In this document: piece after piece, positions 63,701-64,000 of the stretch
Numbering within the stretch: position 1 is the stretch's first letter
Layout of the letters: each line of letters opens with the position of its first letter
Notes under the pieces: generated by a model
Seen by the model: the letters and a program-made list of their open reading frames with translations, nothing else
Databases searched by the model: none
Told to the model about the DNA's origin: nothing
Translations under genes and position numbers: made by a program
Assembly: GCA_963775975.1 (NCBI GenBank)
Contig: CAVZKX010000004.1
Coordinates: 1-64,000, forward strand
From: JANXQG01 sp963775975
GTDB lineage: Bacteria > Planctomycetota > Planctomycetia > Pirellulales > Thermoguttaceae
DNA length: 64,000 nucleotides
Direction: 5' to 3'

Positions 63701-64000
63701 AGTTGCACAGCGGTTACGTTTTCGTGACGCAGGACGACGAGACGCCCGTGCTCGGCGCGATTCAACGCGGCATGCCCGGCGCGATCCAGCGCGGCGTCAA
63801 CGTCGCCAACTCCGGCAACGAAATTGACGTCCAGGCGGGCCAGTTCGTCAACAACGTCACAATTCCCAAGAGCCTGACGATTATCGGCGCCGGGCAGGGC
63901 AGTACGACTGTCTATCCCGCGACGTCAGATCCGGTCGCCGGCAGCATCAGCGGCAGCGTAGTGTTCTTGATTGACGCCAGTAACGTCTCGATTCAGGGCT
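57787..64000 (+). CDS. giant secreted beta-helix/PKD surface protein, 3' end beyond window
   Basis: ATG 57787 follows AAGGAG by 6 bases; the frame stays open to the edge, giving at least 2,071 residues. The N-terminus is long and basic, ending in PRVEALEARQMLTALYVAPV, a variant of the planctomycete LEPR-XLL export signature. The body is right-handed parallel beta-helix sequence (repeats of TISGNTI, VSITGL, SGNNF type). PKD-like domains carry WDINWGDGNIE (near 59730) and ASIDWGDGSP (near 60013). A recurring module ending in GAIQRAIDLASAGDTVYIQGG occurs near 59010, 61723 and 63750. It is most likely an adhesin or cell-surface polysaccharide-binding protein; no lyase active site is evident. Unlike its neighbours it contains no frame breaks. 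Confidence 0.88.
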   Translation, partial: MAVHQRHKSFRRRFGKFLRGMNPAMADRVRRFRSRFPKPGVLPLAERQATAIVSRLVGMFYSLFREAKSRRVRGGSGMLTRFAPRVEALEARQMLTALYVAPVWTVVPGGGHSPSNGDHVQYTAAGHDTVPATGTLTYGTNAFSTISSAVTAANSGDSVQIIQGTYSPNSATPVTPSVSNLTIENYTNSIASTTPDTVTFNNAAGAFVINTASVSITGLTISSNSGTAIAVQSGGASYSISGDTLQSSTVGVSVNATGTISSNVFSGDSTGIQALGGTDTISGNTINSGTIGIQVNGGSATISNTTFGNASPNATDLEFDSGSLSLGSGNAFSGFTYIHNQTSQYVDATGAGTFGGVDASLAGTTLAQEFTIENQIVDGLSVPGDGLVRLRANQVFVSQQAETTSSGAIQRAIDLASAGDTVYIQGGTFVGNLTIGKNLTLQGSTNSASPTVVDPAGAAISISAGTVAVNDLTITGPGSSGTGVAISGTAAVTLYQDAISGYAKGVDVSGGSITSATQNFISGNTIGIDLESTAGSVSNFTDNSISGNTTAGLENSSPATVNVDYNWWGDASGPTTASENPAGSGNALVGLATIAPWLTSGTDSDANTPGFQPSAGLAVAIFGSATGTEGAVYTLHLTPSSSSDMSSWDINWGDGNIENVAGNSTSATHTFAEYGPYSIFAVAHTVSNGNLTSNSVGVTVADANLSVTKQDFGAVVNAPLSSVTVATLTDTAGTYSNPSDLSASIDWGDGSPLDNTATLVEVGTSGVYQIEGSHTYTTTGDFQVIAYVTDLGGKTADDSAAPATAIVRNAVWVNDDWVDVSRPGGPLTPNDIVSTTDPLPAGSPATFTYGDNAFSTIQAGVNKLQANGTAYVLQGSYSEAVAVSTAGVVLEGYSNSPATDPTVTAPNSASNVAVISVAAANVTVENFRITVDQPHAAAGIAAVSAGAGANVFDGLQVLNNAITTTGSGGALNTAFGTTYSVGIAALANGGGTAPSVTIAGNSVLSNPTSFIKRALWVNEVQGTIGGATAPLGNTLAGSFEDALVAFSRGATSLENNAFDGVGVTVTEPNASAPTTISDNSFNSAFGGVDDASLVIKHNYNSATSPVSISGNNFMVSSNSIGILSADSAGVSVDANIFAPASGASNTVDIAVDTFIPSGSQPAPYVPNSISITGNTFNAGSDANATAIQIANHNAGASSPDFGAITIGTSLAKNTFAAVLNHYITLAAPSNTVSFSGDSYGLAQHVAPGYVNVNIDASQNTFGGVDPTAMVTTLTQEYGIEDKITDGLDYSGAGLVTIKPGYVYVADSSELANAGAIQRAIDLATAGNVIDVQAGTFQGGAQINKSLTLAGAQAGQDAPTREVSFNAAVESIVTTTSADSGNDSSDLFYVEASNVTVDGFDVDGAAGSGGAHNGIVTRNPSGVGLAVNNVVVENNIVQNVNHDGIGLLNPSDGSAVTSGGVVSGNFLRNFTDYGIVLAFNAYADVTNNTVIMPDNAEAGVWVYDFTNNGATSPTRTVNVAHNTVTAGHDDFGGIWANLDYAPTATLNITDNTVNAGATVTGADGFTFGIYLSSLQNGFGAVLSGNTVGSSGGQFAAGISLWNLPTTNTVSVSGGSVGNSVVGIEVDNDDINFGSGASTTVNITGVTVSADDTGILVSGDTLGGGTITANIGDGTVGGSNTISGTTTGILVSGANASATIAGNGDPISGDTGINVEGGAVSISDNHVTGQDYGILVNGGNGDLSSIDIENNNITATALGGGGLVLLSIPSTTAVTISGNTIDGADVGVYAYNNAKAITISGGTIENSHDGSGTGVGAFLDNGLIFGAAANNESVTFSNVAFTNDDTAISVNGASGPKTASVGLESGVSISGGSTGLMLDGAKATVIGLTLNNTSFTGFGGPLDGAIELFQGALGGVAPQVLNATAATFNGFTPGTTAPTPGNLAQFYAVENLITDYVGPHNSGDLSDLNVGYVQLHSGYVFVTQDDETPVLGAIQRGMPGAIQRGVNVANSGNEIDVQAGQFVNNVTIPKSLTIIGAGQGSTTVYPATSDPVAGSISGSVVFLIDASNVSIQG

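Overview
The window reads as a chromosomal segment of a GC-rich planctomycete, probably Pirellulales-like. That is inferred from several things: two secreted proteins with the planctomycete N-terminal export signature (CEPLESRRLL and VEALEARQML), PEP-CTERM proteins, a fused Ser/Thr-kinase and tubulin-like protein, an S9 peptidase with a VHL-like domain, an HME-RND adaptor with a Cys/His head, and short palindromic elements scattered between and inside genes. No rRNA, tRNA or CRISPR array was seen.

Layout. 0-5 kb: a small conserved two-gene cassette, an orphan soluble histidine kinase, and the rpsO-pnp pair (pnp appears to start at TTG). 4.7-11 kb: a heavy-metal efflux module (Cys-rich secreted protein, adaptor, CzcA-like pump) followed by an ECHDC3-like crotonase. 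11-17 kb: DUF421 and HPr proteins, an aldo/keto reductase, an ISKra4-type remnant, carA and a secreted trypsin-like protease. 17.5-20.5 kb: a modular glycoside-hydrolase-like/FnIII surface protein. 20.6-24 kb: phoU, aroK, a prepilin peptidase read in three frames, and a conserved hypothetical. 24.3-29.2 kb: an AAA ATPase and the kinase-tubulin fusion. 29.7-34 kb: a TraB-like protein, an IS110 transposase with a strongly folded leader, and gene-poor DNA. 34-42.8 kb: a PepSY-like protein with its two-component system, a membrane spermidine-synthase-like protein with an in-frame TAG, an ArnT-like glycosyltransferase and a PAP2 phosphatase. 42.9-53 kb: a mostly minus-strand block (bioF-like, secreted hypothetical, retropepsin pair, ABC exporter, SpoIIAA-like, GT4, hpt). 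52.7-56.8 kb: the S9 peptidase and two PEP-CTERM proteins. 57.8 kb to the end: a giant beta-helix/PKD surface protein running off the window in one unbroken frame.

Two themes cut across the window. First, about 20 single-base frame breaks affect 16 otherwise recognisable genes, several of them in short homopolymers. This looks more like uncorrected sequencing indels than mass decay, so I give full spans and mark the break. Second, palindromic or low-complexity repeats occur between genes and also inside coding regions in frame: clearly in the ABC exporter and the ArnT-like enzyme, and plausibly in the bioF-like gene, the protease and a hypothetical. The most unusual genetic unit is the AAA ATPase plus kinase-tubulin locus.
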